64,000 nt of DNA, from the NCBI GenBank assembly GCA_039819785.1, contig JBCBRH010000011.1, positions 50,054 through 114,053 on the forward strand, in the 5' to 3' direction. This stretch comes from JBCBRD01 sp039819785. Lineage in GTDB: Bacteria; Pseudomonadota; Alphaproteobacteria; Rhizobiales; Hyphomicrobiaceae. The position numbers were made by a program, and so were the translations under genes. Positions 35,482 through 45,342 of this stretch are shown one piece after another. The notes beneath the pieces are model-generated. The model did no database searches. It was given only the letters and a program-made list of their open reading frames with translations, and had not been told where the DNA came from. The first letter of the stretch is position 1. The number at the start of each line of letters is the position of its first letter.

Positions 35482-37347
35482 TCAACCAGACGCCTTTTTC
35501 TCGGTTGGCATCAACCGCAGATGCAGTTCGCGCAGCTGCGTCGCCGTGGCCTGGCTCGGCGCCCCCATCAAGAGGTCTTCGGCCTGTTGGTTCATCGGGA
35601 ACAGTGAGACTTCACGCAGGTTCTGGGCCTCAAGCAACAGCATGACGATGCGGTCAATCCCAGCAGCCATCCCGCCATGCGGTGGCGCGCCATATTGGAA
35701 TGCCCGATAGAGACCACCAAACCGCTCCTCCACGAGATCAGGTCCAAGGCCCGCGTGCCCGAACGCCTTGACCATTCCTTCTGGCGTATGGTTCCGGATC
35801 GAACCTGATGCGATCTCAGACCCGTTGCAAACGAGGTCATATTGATAGGCCTTCAAAGCGAGAAGATCGTCGGTGCCCTTCGCCGCATCCAGTGCCTCGA
35901 TGCCACCTTGCGGCATCGAAAACGGGTTGTGCGAGAACTCAATCGCCTTCGCATCCTCGTCCCATTCATACATGGGAAAATCAACGATCCATGCGAGCGC
36001 GAACCGGTCTTCGTCCAACAGCTTCAGTTCCTGCCCCACACGGTCACGCGCGAGCCCGGCAAACTTGTGGAAGTTACGCGGGTTGCCGGCGGCAAAAAAC
36101 ACCGCATCCCCATCCTTGAGACCCAGTTGATCGCGAATGGCAGCGGCGCGCTCAGGCCCGATGTTTTTTCCAACGGGTCCAGCACCTTCTCCTTCGCGGA
36201 AGAAGATATAGCCCAGCCCTGGCTGCCCCTCGCCCTGCGCCCATGAATTCATGCGGTCACAGAACGCGCGGCTGCCACCGCCAGGAGCGGGGATCGCCCA
36301 CACACGGACCTTGTCGTCCTTTGCGATCATGCCGGCAAAGACCTTGAAACCCGAGCCCCGGAAGTGCTCCGTCACATCTTCCATCTCAATCGGGTTGCGC
36401 AGGTCCGGCTTGTCGGACCCATATTTCGCAATCGCATCGTCATAGGGAATGCGCGGAAACACCGGCGTCACGGCTTTGTCACCCGCAAATTCCTCAAACA
36501 CCTCGCGAACAACAAGTTCCATGGACCGGAAGACATCTTCTTGTTCAACGAAACTCATCTCAACATCGAGCTGATAGAATTCCCCTGGCAACCGGTCAGC
36601 CCTCGGGTCTTCATCTCGAAAACACGGTGCGATCTGAAAATAACGGTCGAACCCGGACACCATGAGCAGTTGCTTGTACTGCTGCGGCGCCTGCGGCAGC
36701 GCGTAGAACTTACCTTCATGGATACGTGATGGCACCAGAAAGTCCCGCGCACCCTCTGGTGAGGAAGCGGTCAGGATCGGCGTCGTGAACTCGAAAAAGC
36801 CCTCATCCTCCATCCGCCGTCGGATGGACCGGATGATCGCCATGCGCTTCATGATGTTGCCATGCAGGGTGTCCCGCCGCAGATCGAGAAACCGGTATTT
36901 CAGGCGCAGGTCTTCTGGATAATCAGGTTCACCGAAGACAGGAACCGGAAGCTCTTTCGCAGCCGACAACACATCGATCGTATCGGCATAGACCTCGACA
37001 GCCCCTGTCGGCAGTTCAAGGTTCGTGGTCCCCTCCGGACGCTCACGGACCCGCCCGTTGATGCGGATCACCCATTCGGAGCGCACCTTTTCCGCAACGG
37101 CAAACGCCGCACTATCGGGATCAGCCACCACCTGGGTCAAACCATAGTGATCGCGCAGGTCGATGAACAACACGCCGCCATGGTCCCGGACCCGGTGAAC
37201 CCAGCCCGAAAGACGGATCGTTTGCCCGATATCATCTTGCCGAAGTGCGCCGCAGGTATGCGACCGATAGGCATGCATCTCGCCGTCGCCGGTTTTCAAA
37301 ACCGCGCCCGTCTCTGCCATACCAGCACCCGCTGTCGCCCCAGCCAT
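35482..37347 (-). CDS. aspS: Aspartyl-tRNA synthetase
   Basis: 621 residues from the ATG at 37347, which has GGAG seven bases upstream; the conserved family N-terminus MHAYRSHTCGAL begins 23 codons later (37278), so the first 23 residues may be an extension. Anticodon-binding OB fold (LSGWVHRVRDHGGVLFIDLR), class II core motif 2 (PCFRDEDPRADRLPGEFYQL), and motif 3 (GIDRIVMLL) with the long GAD insertion (about 300-430) are seen. It charges tRNA-Asp, and alphaproteobacterial forms are often nondiscriminating, which motif data here cannot settle. Confidence 0.97.
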   Translation of the reverse strand: MAGATAGAGMAETGAVLKTGDGEMHAYRSHTCGALRQDDIGQTIRLSGWVHRVRDHGGVLFIDLRDHYGLTQVVADPDSAAFAVAEKVRSEWVIRINGRVRERPEGTTNLELPTGAVEVYADTIDVLSAAKELPVPVFGEPDYPEDLRLKYRFLDLRRDTLHGNIMKRMAIIRSIRRRMEDEGFFEFTTPILTASSPEGARDFLVPSRIHEGKFYALPQAPQQYKQLLMVSGFDRYFQIAPCFRDEDPRADRLPGEFYQLDVEMSFVEQEDVFRSMELVVREVFEEFAGDKAVTPVFPRIPYDDAIAKYGSDKPDLRNPIEMEDVTEHFRGSGFKVFAGMIAKDDKVRVWAIPAPGGGSRAFCDRMNSWAQGEGQPGLGYIFFREGEGAGPVGKNIGPERAAAIRDQLGLKDGDAVFFAAGNPRNFHKFAGLARDRVGQELKLLDEDRFALAWIVDFPMYEWDEDAKAIEFSHNPFSMPQGGIEALDAAKGTDDLLALKAYQYDLVCNGSEIASGSIRNHTPEGMVKAFGHAGLGPDLVEERFGGLYRAFQYGAPPHGGMAAGIDRIVMLLLEAQNLREVSLFPMNQQAEDLLMGAPSQATATQLRELHLRLMPTEKKASG

Positions 37348-37620
37348 AAGTCATCTCCGTCATGTCAATATGAGACCTGCCGCCAAATCGGTGTTTGGAG
37401 CCAAATCGGTATGTGGGAAAGTCGTCGGTAGTGGGCATGCACACCGCAACTTGTCAATCAGCTGATACCACGCACCTGCACCACCCGGCTATCGCGACGG
37501 GACCTGCAGCGGTAGGCGTGGTCAGGTCCGTCGACCGATCAGTGTGACGGCAGGCGCAAATTGGCCTGGACCCTCACCAATGCGGCGACAAATCAAAACG
37601 AAGCCGGTATAAACGCGCGC

Positions 37621-38772
37621 ATGGAAGTAATTAGAGACACGCAAGCGCTCGAACAGGCCTGCCACGCGCTCGGTCAAGCAGAATTTGTCACCGTCGACAC
37701 CGAATTCATGCGCGAGCAGACATTCTGGCCGAAGCTTTGCCTCATCCAGGCAGCAAGCGACAACCTCGAGCTGATCATCGACCCTTTGGCCGATGGCATG
37801 GACCTCACGCCGTTCTGGACATTGATGACGAACGAAACCGTCGTCAAAGTCTTCCATGCCGCGCGCCAGGACATTGAGATCGTCTACGCCGCCGCCAAGG
37901 ATGTGCCAAAACCTGTGTTCGATACACAGGTCGCCGCCATGGTCTGCGGCTTCGGCGACAGCATCAGTTACGTCAACCTCGTCAAGCACGTCACCGGCAA
38001 GAACCTCGATAAGTCATCCCGCTTCACCGATTGGAGCCGGCGCCCCCTGTCCAACAAGCAGCTCGACTACGCCATCGGTGACGTCACCCACCTGCGCGAC
38101 ATCTATATCTTCCTCCGCGATAAGCTTGCCAAGTCAGAGCGCGAAAGCTGGCTGGATGAAGAGATGGCGACCCTCACGTCCCACGACACCTACATCACCG
38201 CCCCGGATGAAGCCTGGAAACGCCTGAAGTTGCGAGTGAAAAGCCGGCGCGCACTCGGCGTGCTCATAGAGTTGGCAGCCTGGCGGGAACGCATCGCGCA
38301 AGATCAGGATGTCCCAAGGGGCCGAGTGCTGAGGGACGATGCACTGTATGATATCGCCAACCAGATGCCGGATACACCCGACAGCTTATCGGATCTGCGA
38401 TCACTATCCGAAGGCTTCGCGCGATCCGCCCGCGCCCGTGAGATCATTCAGGCCGTGAAGAAAGGCCTCGACCGCGACGTCGAGACGGTCCCACCCCTGC
38501 GCCAAGGCAAACCGCTCAGCGCTGAACAATCCGCAACATTGGAGCTGTTGAAAGTGCTGTTGAAAGCGGCAGCCGCCCGCCACGATGTGGCTGCCCGCAT
38601 CATAGCCGACGCCTCAGACCTTGAAGCCATCGCACGCAATGACGGTACGGAGGTCCCGGCCATGAAAGGCTGGCGGCGTCACCTTTTCGGAGAAGATGCT
38701 TTGTTACTCAAACAGGGGAAGATCGCCCTGACATTACAAAACGGCGACGTCAAAACAATCTCGGTGCCCTAG
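37621..38772 (+). CDS. rnd: Ribonuclease D
   Basis: 383 residues. DEDD exonuclease domain: VDTEFMREQTFWPKLCLIQ near 19 (Asp-x-Glu), FHAARQDIEIV and the YAIGDVTHLRDIY block with the final catalytic aspartate (DEDDy tyrosine in LDYAIGDV). One HRDC domain follows (LIELAAWRERIAQDQDVPRG near 213), with a further C-terminal helical part. RNase D matures tRNA 3' ends. The ATG at 37621 starts the family domain; a GTG/TTG-type extension upstream is not conserved. Confidence 0.95.
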   Translation: MEVIRDTQALEQACHALGQAEFVTVDTEFMREQTFWPKLCLIQAASDNLELIIDPLADGMDLTPFWTLMTNETVVKVFHAARQDIEIVYAAAKDVPKPVFDTQVAAMVCGFGDSISYVNLVKHVTGKNLDKSSRFTDWSRRPLSNKQLDYAIGDVTHLRDIYIFLRDKLAKSERESWLDEEMATLTSHDTYITAPDEAWKRLKLRVKSRRALGVLIELAAWRERIAQDQDVPRGRVLRDDALYDIANQMPDTPDSLSDLRSLSEGFARSARAREIIQAVKKGLDRDVETVPPLRQGKPLSAEQSATLELLKVLLKAAAARHDVAARIIADASDLEAIARNDGTEVPAMKGWRRHLFGEDALLLKQGKIALTLQNGDVKTISVP

Positions 38773-38819
38773 AGCATGTTCAGGAAAAGTGTGCACGGTT
38801 TTCGGCCTGGAACATGCTC
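38772..38819. repeat. RIME-like palindrome, copy 2 (module A only)
   Basis: Starts GAGCATGTTCAGGAAAAGTG and ends CCTGGAACATGCTC, with the same stems as the copy at 11578. The first base overlaps the rnd stop codon. Confidence 0.85.
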
Positions 38820-38834
38820 CGAATAAAGAACCGA

Positions 38835-38937
38835 GAGCATGTTCAGGAAAAGTGTATGCGGTTTTCCGCCTGGAACATGCTTCAAATCAACACCTTAGAG
38901 CCTGCTTTGTGAGCCCTCGAAAAGCAACCCGGCTATA
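38835..38937. repeat. RIME-like mosaic repeat, copy 3 (modules A and B)
   Basis: Module A at 38835-38882 (GAGCATGTTCAGG...GGAACATGCTT) and module B at about 38896-38937 (TAGAGCCTGCTTTG...AAAGCAACCCGGCTATA). Order and spacing match the copy at 11578-11682, so module B belongs with the downstream A copy. Confidence 0.85.
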
Positions 38938-39003
38938 GTCGCGGATACCGTTGCTTCAGGGGCCGCAACGCGGTCCAACTAACCGGTTGAAGCGGCGAGC
39001 GCC

Positions 39004-40005
39004 CTACCGCTCGCCCGGCTCATAGGAGTGGTCTTTGCGCCAAGTCTGGAAAAAATCCCGCAGGTCCTCGTCAACGGCTTCAGGCATCACGACACGGATC
39101 GTGACGAAATGATCGCCCGCGGTTTGCCCCGTCCCCTCTGGCACGCCCTTTCCCTTAAGGCGGAAAACCCGGCCATTCGCTGTTCCCGGAGGCAATGAAA
39201 GCTGCACCCGTCCAGACACAGTCGACACCTCAATGCGTCCACCCAACACGGCCTCGTCGATTGAGACTGGCGCTTCAGCATGGATATCGCGTCCAACTCG
39301 GCTGAACAGTTTGTGCGGCCGCACTTTGATCTCAACAAGCGCATCACCTGCCGGAGCGGACCCAAGACCGGGATGCCCCTTGCCCCGCAGACGCAGCACC
39401 TGCCCATGTTCAATGCCAGCTGGCACCGTTAGGTCGAGCACACCGCCACCAGGCATGGTCACCCGTTTTTTCGTCCCTTCCAGCGCTTCGAGCAGATCAA
39501 CCTCAAGGCCATAGCGGACATCTGCCCCGCGCCTTGCCGCCTCGCTTCGGGCGTAGGCCCCTCCGGCATTTGGTCCACCAGCACCTGCGCCACCGCCTGG
39601 AAATCCAGCTCTGGCACGCGCGCCCGCAGCCGTTCGCTGCCCGAACACATCTTCGAAGATTTCAGAAAACCCGGTGAATGAGCCGCCACTGAACGGGTCG
39701 CCGTTGAATGAACCATGACCCGTACCTGGTCCGCGTGCGGCATCCGCCCAGGAACGGCCACCATACCCCCCGAATGGAGCCCTGGGTTGCCCGCTCTCAT
39801 CGATTTCACCACAGTCGAACTGCCGCCGCCGCGGCGGATCACCGATGATGTCGTAAGCTGCGGATAGTCTGCGGAACTGTTCGGCCGCAGCCTCATCGGA
39901 CGGGTTCAGGTCAGGATGATAAGCCTTCGCAAGCTTGCGAAAAGCGCGACGGATATCATCATCTGCTGCGGCCCGGTCGACGCCGAGCACTTGATAGGGA
40001 TCCAT
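39004..40005 (-). CDS. DnaJ-type co-chaperone (CbpA-like)
   Basis: 333 residues. J domain at 1-65 with the HPD motif in AKAYHPDLNPSDE, then a glycine-rich linker (GGAGAGGPNAGGAY) and two C-terminal substrate-binding barrels starting at YGLEVDLLEALEGTKKRVTM. No zinc finger, so it is a CbpA/DjlB-type rather than DnaJ. It should deliver clients to DnaK. It is transcribed leftwards, convergent with rnd across the repeats. Confidence 0.93.
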   Translation of the reverse strand: MDPYQVLGVDRAAADDDIRRAFRKLAKAYHPDLNPSDEAAAEQFRRLSAAYDIIGDPPRRRQFDCGEIDESGQPRAPFGGYGGRSWADAARGPGTGHGSFNGDPFSGGSFTGFSEIFEDVFGQRTAAGARARAGFPGGGAGAGGPNAGGAYARSEAARRGADVRYGLEVDLLEALEGTKKRVTMPGGGVLDLTVPAGIEHGQVLRLRGKGHPGLGSAPAGDALVEIKVRPHKLFSRVGRDIHAEAPVSIDEAVLGGRIEVSTVSGRVQLSLPPGTANGRVFRLKGKGVPEGTGQTAGDHFVTIRVVMPEAVDEDLRDFFQTWRKDHSYEPGER

Positions 40006-40241
40006 AGGTCATTCTCAAAAACAGGCCGGCACAGACGCCAAGCCATAGTTGAGCAACACAGTGCATCTGGGACACACACGTTTCAGTTGCCAAGTCAGAA
40101 CCGCTCGCGGGAACTACGTCCGCTTCTTCGATCAAACTTTAAACTTGGGCTCATACGCAGCATTCAACAACACTGGAATTGTGGCCGCCATACGCATTGC
40201 ATCGCCCAGGACATGCGCCGAACGGCACTCGCTGGACTAGA

Positions 40242-41792
40242 TTAAGTGACTCGCTGCCCCCCGACGCGCATTTCAAACGGACTTCCCACAGCATCGGCTA
40301 ACGTCTGAAACCGTCGCTTCACACGCACACCATCCAAAGCCGCCAGCGACTTCGGGATCGTCAAAACCAGCGTATCGCCTTCAAACGACAATGGCGTCCG
40401 CGTCACAACACCCGGCATCCCAACGGCCAGCATATGGGCGGCCCGAATAGCCAGACCAATGATCTTGCTGCGTTTTTGATCCCGTTTGGAGATCAGTTTT
40501 TTCATCCGGTTCGAAATACCGTCGAGGTCATTGCCGTTTTTGCCCTCATGCCGATGATAAATCGCCAACGCCAGGAAAATCCTCCCCTGATGACCCAGCC
40601 CGGTCAGCGCGGCATGCGCGACGACGTTAAGGCTCTGCTCACCGCGATAGTCAGGATGGGCGCGCCACGCGATATCCGACAGCAGACAGGCCGCATGCCG
40701 CAAGCGCCGCTCATCGGAGCTTTCAGCAAGATCCCCTTTTTCAAACAGCGGCGCTGTCCAGGAGCACAGCTCCATCGCGTGCTCCGGCGACCTGGATCGC
40801 AGACGGGCATAGTCCGTACAAAAACTGATTAAAGGGTCTTTCCGCCGTTCATTGGTGGGCAGCATGTCATAGATTAAGCCCTCGCGAACGCCGAACACGG
40901 ACGTGACGACATCCTTTGGCTTCATCCGCAGCAACACGCGCTCGAGCGCTGCGGCCCCGAACGGCAATATCTCGCGCCGGGAGCGTGACACCGTCGAAAT
41001 GGCATCCACTGACGACAGTGGATCTGCCGTCCGCAGTTCCTTGGCCAAAGCCAGCGCCTCATCGACCGACATGCGATAGCCCTGCATGACGTGAAGAGGA
41101 TACGATGTTCGCTCCATGTGCAGCTTCGCAAAGGCGCGCCACGTTCCACCCACCATGAAGAACGAACGTTTGGCCCCGATGTCGAGCCACTCGACCTTGT
41201 CGAGCACGCGGTCAATCAGCGACAGTGCTTTGCCGATGTCGCCATTGGACTTCTCGATCAGCCGCAACCCGCCCAACCCAAGGGAGGTCGCATGATCCGC
41301 ACCGCCGTTTTGAACATTCAGAAGTTCGAGGCTGCCGCCACCCAGGTCACCAACCACACCATTCGGCTTGCAAAAGGCCATTTGGATGCCTTTGGCCGCA
41401 AGCTCGGCTTCTTCCGACCCGCTCAGAACGCGGATAGGTGCTCCGATGATTTTCGCACCACGCTTGAGAAAGGTTTCGCCATCGGATGCGTCTCGAACAG
41501 CAGCGGTCGCGAATGGCTTGATGATCCGCACGCCCATTGTATCGAGGATGGCCCGAAAACGCGAAAGCGCTTCAAACGCGAGCACCATCCCCTCGGCGCC
41601 GAGCGTTCCATCGATGGCGACGTTCCGGCCGAGTCCGCAAACCACTTTTTCGTTGAACAATGGTGTGATCGCGCGGACGGCACCTTCGTAGACCACGAGA
41701 CGAACGGAGTTCGACCCGATGTCAATGACGCCCACCGGTTTCAATTCCATAAACCGGCCGCGTTCCTCCATCATCTGACTGCTTAAAGCCAC
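40242..41792 (-). CDS. ppx: Exopolyphosphatase, Ppx/GppA family
   Basis: 516 residues. ASKHA-fold phosphatase: VIDIGSNSVRLVVYEG near residue 22, NEKVVCGLGRNV, TAAVRDASDGETFLKR, and the second phosphate loop GVVGDLGGGSLELL near 148. The C-terminal half is an HD-like helical domain (HAACLLSDIAWRAHPDYRGE). It hydrolyses polyphosphate or pppGpp and follows ppk on the same strand with a 336-base gap. The GTG at 41792 has GGAG six bases upstream; ATGs a few codons downstream are alternatives. Confidence 0.93.
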   Translation of the reverse strand: MALSSQMMEERGRFMELKPVGVIDIGSNSVRLVVYEGAVRAITPLFNEKVVCGLGRNVAIDGTLGAEGMVLAFEALSRFRAILDTMGVRIIKPFATAAVRDASDGETFLKRGAKIIGAPIRVLSGSEEAELAAKGIQMAFCKPNGVVGDLGGGSLELLNVQNGGADHATSLGLGGLRLIEKSNGDIGKALSLIDRVLDKVEWLDIGAKRSFFMVGGTWRAFAKLHMERTSYPLHVMQGYRMSVDEALALAKELRTADPLSSVDAISTVSRSRREILPFGAAALERVLLRMKPKDVVTSVFGVREGLIYDMLPTNERRKDPLISFCTDYARLRSRSPEHAMELCSWTAPLFEKGDLAESSDERRLRHAACLLSDIAWRAHPDYRGEQSLNVVAHAALTGLGHQGRIFLALAIYHRHEGKNGNDLDGISNRMKKLISKRDQKRSKIIGLAIRAAHMLAVGMPGVVTRTPLSFEGDTLVLTIPKSLAALDGVRVKRRFQTLADAVGSPFEMRVGGQRVT

Positions 41793-42128
41793 GATGCTCT
41801 CCGCCCCCGCCCGCGCTTTATCATCGGCACTAACCGCCGTAATGCACCCTGCCAGCCACGACCCGGGAACCCACCGATCTTGATGGGCCCTTGCCAGAAT
41901 AAGCCGACACGGACTGCTTCACCGGAAAACGCCGTAGTGACAAGTCCGCTAAAAGCACACGTCCCCAATTCAATCGCGAAACCGCGTTGATCTTGAAAGT
42001 CTGTTGCTTGAACAGATCAGCTGGGAGCAACCCCGCGGCAACAGCGCCTACGCCCGGCAGGCCAAAGGCGTATGATGGCACAGGCTGCTTATACCGGAGA
42101 CGAACCGCAAAACACCGTCGTGGAGATT
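41793..42128. other. Spacer between ppk and ppx
   Basis: About 336 bases between two genes that are usually adjacent. A minus-strand frame (41830-42081, 83 codons) has no ribosome binding site and an unremarkable composition; I do not call it a gene. Confidence 0.4.
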
Positions 42129-44480
42129 CTACGCGTCGCCCTGGGTAAACCGGGATGGACCGTGGTCCTTCAGCGCGCTGCCGCGTCCTGATAACGACGG
42201 ATTTGTCATGAAATAGTCATGCGCATTGAAGGGCTCTTCGTTCGGTCCAGGCTGAATCCGTCGTGAAGACCCATCTTCGAGAATCTCCCAACTCTGCTGA
42301 TTGTCCTGCAGGTTCGATCCCATGATCTGGTTCAACACCTGCTGGTGCACGGTTGGGTTCTTGATCGGTGTCATCGCCTCGACCCGCCGATCAAGGTTTC
42401 GCGGCATCAAGTCAGCTGAACTGATGTAAACGGCAGCCTGCTCCGACGGGAGGCCGTAACCGCGCCCAAAGCAGTAAATCCGCGAGTGCTCAAGAAACCG
42501 CCCAATAATACTTTTCACCCGAATGTTTTCCGACATCCCCGGAACGCCCGGCCGCAGGCAACAGATACCGCGAACCACAAGATCGATTTGCACACCGGCC
42601 TGGCTGGCCTCATAGAGCTTTTCGATGATCTGCTTATCAACGATCGCATTCATCTTCATCCAGACATGCCCAGGCCGCCCGGCCGCGACATGCGCGATCT
42701 CTTCATCCAGATGATCGATGAGGCGCTGGCGGATGCCGTGCGGACTGGCCGCCATCAATTCCAGCCCATCGGGCTGGCCATAACCGGTGACGAAATTCAA
42801 AACTTTTGTCACGTCGCGTGCAAGGACGGGGTCATCGGTGAACAGGGACAGGTCGGTATAAACCTTTGCCGTCTGCGGATGGTAATTGCCCGTTCCGATA
42901 TGACAGTACGTGGCGACTTCATTGCCTTCACGGCGAACGACCAGACCTAGCTTTGCGTGCGTCTTCAGTTCAATGAACCCGTAGAGAACGTGCACACCGG
43001 CATTTTCCAAATCCCGAGCCCAGCGGATGTTGGCGGCTTCATCGAATCGCGCCTTCAGCTCCACGACAGCAGTCACTGATTTGCCCGCTTCCACCGCATC
43101 CTTCAGCGCAGCAACGATCGGGCTATCCCGAGAGGTCCGGTAAAGGGTCCACTTGATGGCCATCACGTTGGGATCGCTCACCGCCTGCCTGAGATATTGA
43201 ACGACGGCATCGAACGATTCGTAGGGGTGGTGAACGACAAAGTCCTTGGACTTGATCGCGGAAAAGACATCGCCGTCGAATTGCCGAATGCGCTCGGGAT
43301 AGCGGATCTGGAAAGGCTGAAAGAGCAAATCCGGCCGGTCTGATACAATCAGCTGAGACGTGTCGGCAAGACCCAACAAACCTTTTTTGATGAAAACGGC
43401 TTCAGGGCCGACTTCGAGTTCCGAAATCACAAAATCCCGCAACTGCTTCGGCGTGGATGACGCCATCTCCAGCCGGATCACATGCCCGCGACGACGCCGT
43501 TTGAGTAAATCCTCAAACGTCGCGACCAGGTCTTCCGCTTCCTCTTCCAGTTGGACGTCGCTATCCCGGAGCACCCGGAACGCGCCATGCGCCTTGACCT
43601 TAAAGCCTGGAAATAGCTCACCCGCATAGGTCGCAATAGCCGCTTCAATTGGAATGAACCGGACCGTCGGCGGATCGCCCGGCAAATCCTCCAGTCTGAT
43701 GAACCTTTGCAGCGACGCCGGGATCGGAATCAGCCCGGTCATCGGTTTTCTGTCGGGCTTTTCAGGCTCCAGCGCGACAACCAGCGTGAGCCCTTTGTTC
43801 AAGATAAAGGGGAAGGGGTGCGCCGGATCGGCCGCGATTGGCGTCAGCACCTGAAACACGTGCGACATGAACATCTCATCAAGCCGTGCCCGGTCATCAG
43901 CCAGCAATTCGGCAGGATCGACGATCGAAATCCCGGCTTCATCGAGCGCTTCGACCAGCTTCTGCCAACACTCGATTTTCTCGTCCACCAGCTGCGAGGC
44001 AAACGCACTGATTGCTGCAATCTGCTGCGACGGCGTCAGGCCATCTTGCGACAGCGTGGTCACGTCATTGGCGATCTGGCCGTAAATACCGGCAGCACGA
44101 ACCATATAGAATTCGTCCAGGTTCGATGCCGAGATGGACAAAAACCTAAGGCGCTCCAAAAGCGGATGCTTTTCGTTCATCGCCTCCTGCAGAACGCGCT
44201 GGTTAAACTGCAACCAAGACAACTCTCGGTTGTAGTACCTCTTCGGCCCTTCAGGTGGCGGCTGTTTAGCGGCTGTTCTTGAACCCGAAGCTACACCTGA
44301 CTTAGAAACAGCCGCTGTTTTCTTGGCAGCCTTGCCGTTTCCCGACCGTTCCAACGCTTTCGTGGTCGATCGCGGCGCAGGACGCGCCGACTTGCGAACC
44401 GGCGATGTTTTCCCTGCCTCTTTGGAACCAGCACTCTTTTTGCTGGTCGTTTTAGCCTCAACACCCTTCGAGACAGTCAT
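42129..44480 (-). CDS. ppk: Polyphosphate kinase 1 with a basic N-terminal tail
   Basis: 783 residues. Residues 1-78 are a Lys/Ala/Ser/Thr-rich tail (VSKGVEAKTTSKKSAGSKEA and similar) unlike the family. From YYNRELSWLQFNQRVLQEA the PPK1 domains follow: the N domain, the head domain, and the catalytic C domains with the autophosphorylated histidine in IELKTHAKLGLVVR and the GTGNYHPQTAKVYTDL block, and the second conserved histidine in FLEHSRIYCFG. It makes polyphosphate from ATP. The tail is described in the findings. It lies upstream of ppx. Confidence 0.95.
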   Translation of the reverse strand: MTVSKGVEAKTTSKKSAGSKEAGKTSPVRKSARPAPRSTTKALERSGNGKAAKKTAAVSKSGVASGSRTAAKQPPPEGPKRYYNRELSWLQFNQRVLQEAMNEKHPLLERLRFLSISASNLDEFYMVRAAGIYGQIANDVTTLSQDGLTPSQQIAAISAFASQLVDEKIECWQKLVEALDEAGISIVDPAELLADDRARLDEMFMSHVFQVLTPIAADPAHPFPFILNKGLTLVVALEPEKPDRKPMTGLIPIPASLQRFIRLEDLPGDPPTVRFIPIEAAIATYAGELFPGFKVKAHGAFRVLRDSDVQLEEEAEDLVATFEDLLKRRRRGHVIRLEMASSTPKQLRDFVISELEVGPEAVFIKKGLLGLADTSQLIVSDRPDLLFQPFQIRYPERIRQFDGDVFSAIKSKDFVVHHPYESFDAVVQYLRQAVSDPNVMAIKWTLYRTSRDSPIVAALKDAVEAGKSVTAVVELKARFDEAANIRWARDLENAGVHVLYGFIELKTHAKLGLVVRREGNEVATYCHIGTGNYHPQTAKVYTDLSLFTDDPVLARDVTKVLNFVTGYGQPDGLELMAASPHGIRQRLIDHLDEEIAHVAAGRPGHVWMKMNAIVDKQIIEKLYEASQAGVQIDLVVRGICCLRPGVPGMSENIRVKSIIGRFLEHSRIYCFGRGYGLPSEQAAVYISSADLMPRNLDRRVEAMTPIKNPTVHQQVLNQIMGSNLQDNQQSWEILEDGSSRRIQPGPNEEPFNAHDYFMTNPSLSGRGSALKDHGPSRFTQGDA

Positions 44481-44661
44481 GTCGGTTCCTTATGCAACAC
44501 CACTTGACGGCATGTTCGATCAGATAGGGTCGAATGCCCAATCCCACCAGCCATCAAAACATGGAACCGTTAACTCTTGTGCCTGACAATATAATGTCGG
44601 AACCTGTCACCCCCCGAAATTAGCCGTGATCCAGCAGCGGCAAGGGCAAGTGATCGGGTTT

Positions 44662-45342
44662 TCACAAGCGGGTTGCATCCAACTCAAGCGCCATCTGCGC
44701 AAGCGGAACCGTCACATTGCGCCTCATCTGCAAGGCCATATCGTCGATCCGTCGGACAACGCGCCGCGCAGCCTCCATGGATCGCTCCATCCGCAACAGC
44801 AAAAAACCAATGACCTTGGGATCAACAAGCAATTGCCGGTCGCTGAACAGCTTCACCAGCACTGCGCGCAAGAGCATTTCATCCGGCTCCGAGATTTGCG
44901 CCAATGGCAGTGCCCGCAGCCTTGATCTCAGGTCCGGCAACGTAACCTCCAGATCACCTGGTGCCACCTGACTGGTCATCAGCACCGACAGCTTATCTTG
45001 CCTGGCTACATTCAACAGATGAAACAGGACTGTGTCGCTCGCGATCCCGGCGTGCAGGTCCTCGACCACAAGAGCGGCATGGGATTTCAGCGTCGCCAGA
45101 TGACCTTCATGGAGAGCCTGAGCGGAGACGAACGCAGCCCCCGCCTTCATCAGCCAGACATGGCTGAGATGCGTCTTGCCAGCCCCAGCCGGCCCAACCA
45201 CCAGCGCACCCCAATGCAGCCAGGACGGCCAGCTTTCGATCAGGTCGAGAGCGGCGGCATTCGAATGGCTTCGGAAGAAATCATAGGCCCCAAGTGCTGG
45301 TTGATGCGGCAGGTCAAAAGCCAACTGGTGAGAGCTGGCCAT
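44662..45342 (-). CDS. hdaA: DnaA regulatory inactivator HdaA/Hda
   Basis: 226 residues from the ATG at 45342 (MASSHQLAFDL); an ATG at 45378 is an alternative and the frame is open further upstream without conservation. The N-terminal QLAFDLPHQP clamp-binding motif is present, then Walker A GPAGAGKTHLSHVW, Walker B ALVVEDLHAG and sensor 2 in RRVVRRIDDMAL. Hda converts DnaA-ATP to DnaA-ADP with the sliding clamp after replication begins. Gene order with the AI-2E permease and DUF2066 protein upstream is typical. Confidence 0.9.
   Translation of the reverse strand: MASSHQLAFDLPHQPALGAYDFFRSHSNAAALDLIESWPSWLHWGALVVGPAGAGKTHLSHVWLMKAGAAFVSAQALHEGHLATLKSHAALVVEDLHAGIASDTVLFHLLNVARQDKLSVLMTSQVAPGDLEVTLPDLRSRLRALPLAQISEPDEMLLRAVLVKLFSDRQLLVDPKVIGFLLLRMERSMEAARRVVRRIDDMALQMRRNVTVPLAQMALELDATRL

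Noticed and set aside
40049..40240. Plus-strand frame of 63 codons between dnaJ-type and ppx genes
   Set aside because: TTG start without a ribosome binding site; unremarkable composition.
41830..42081. Minus-strand frame between ppk and ppx
   Set aside because: No ribosome binding site and no family resemblance.
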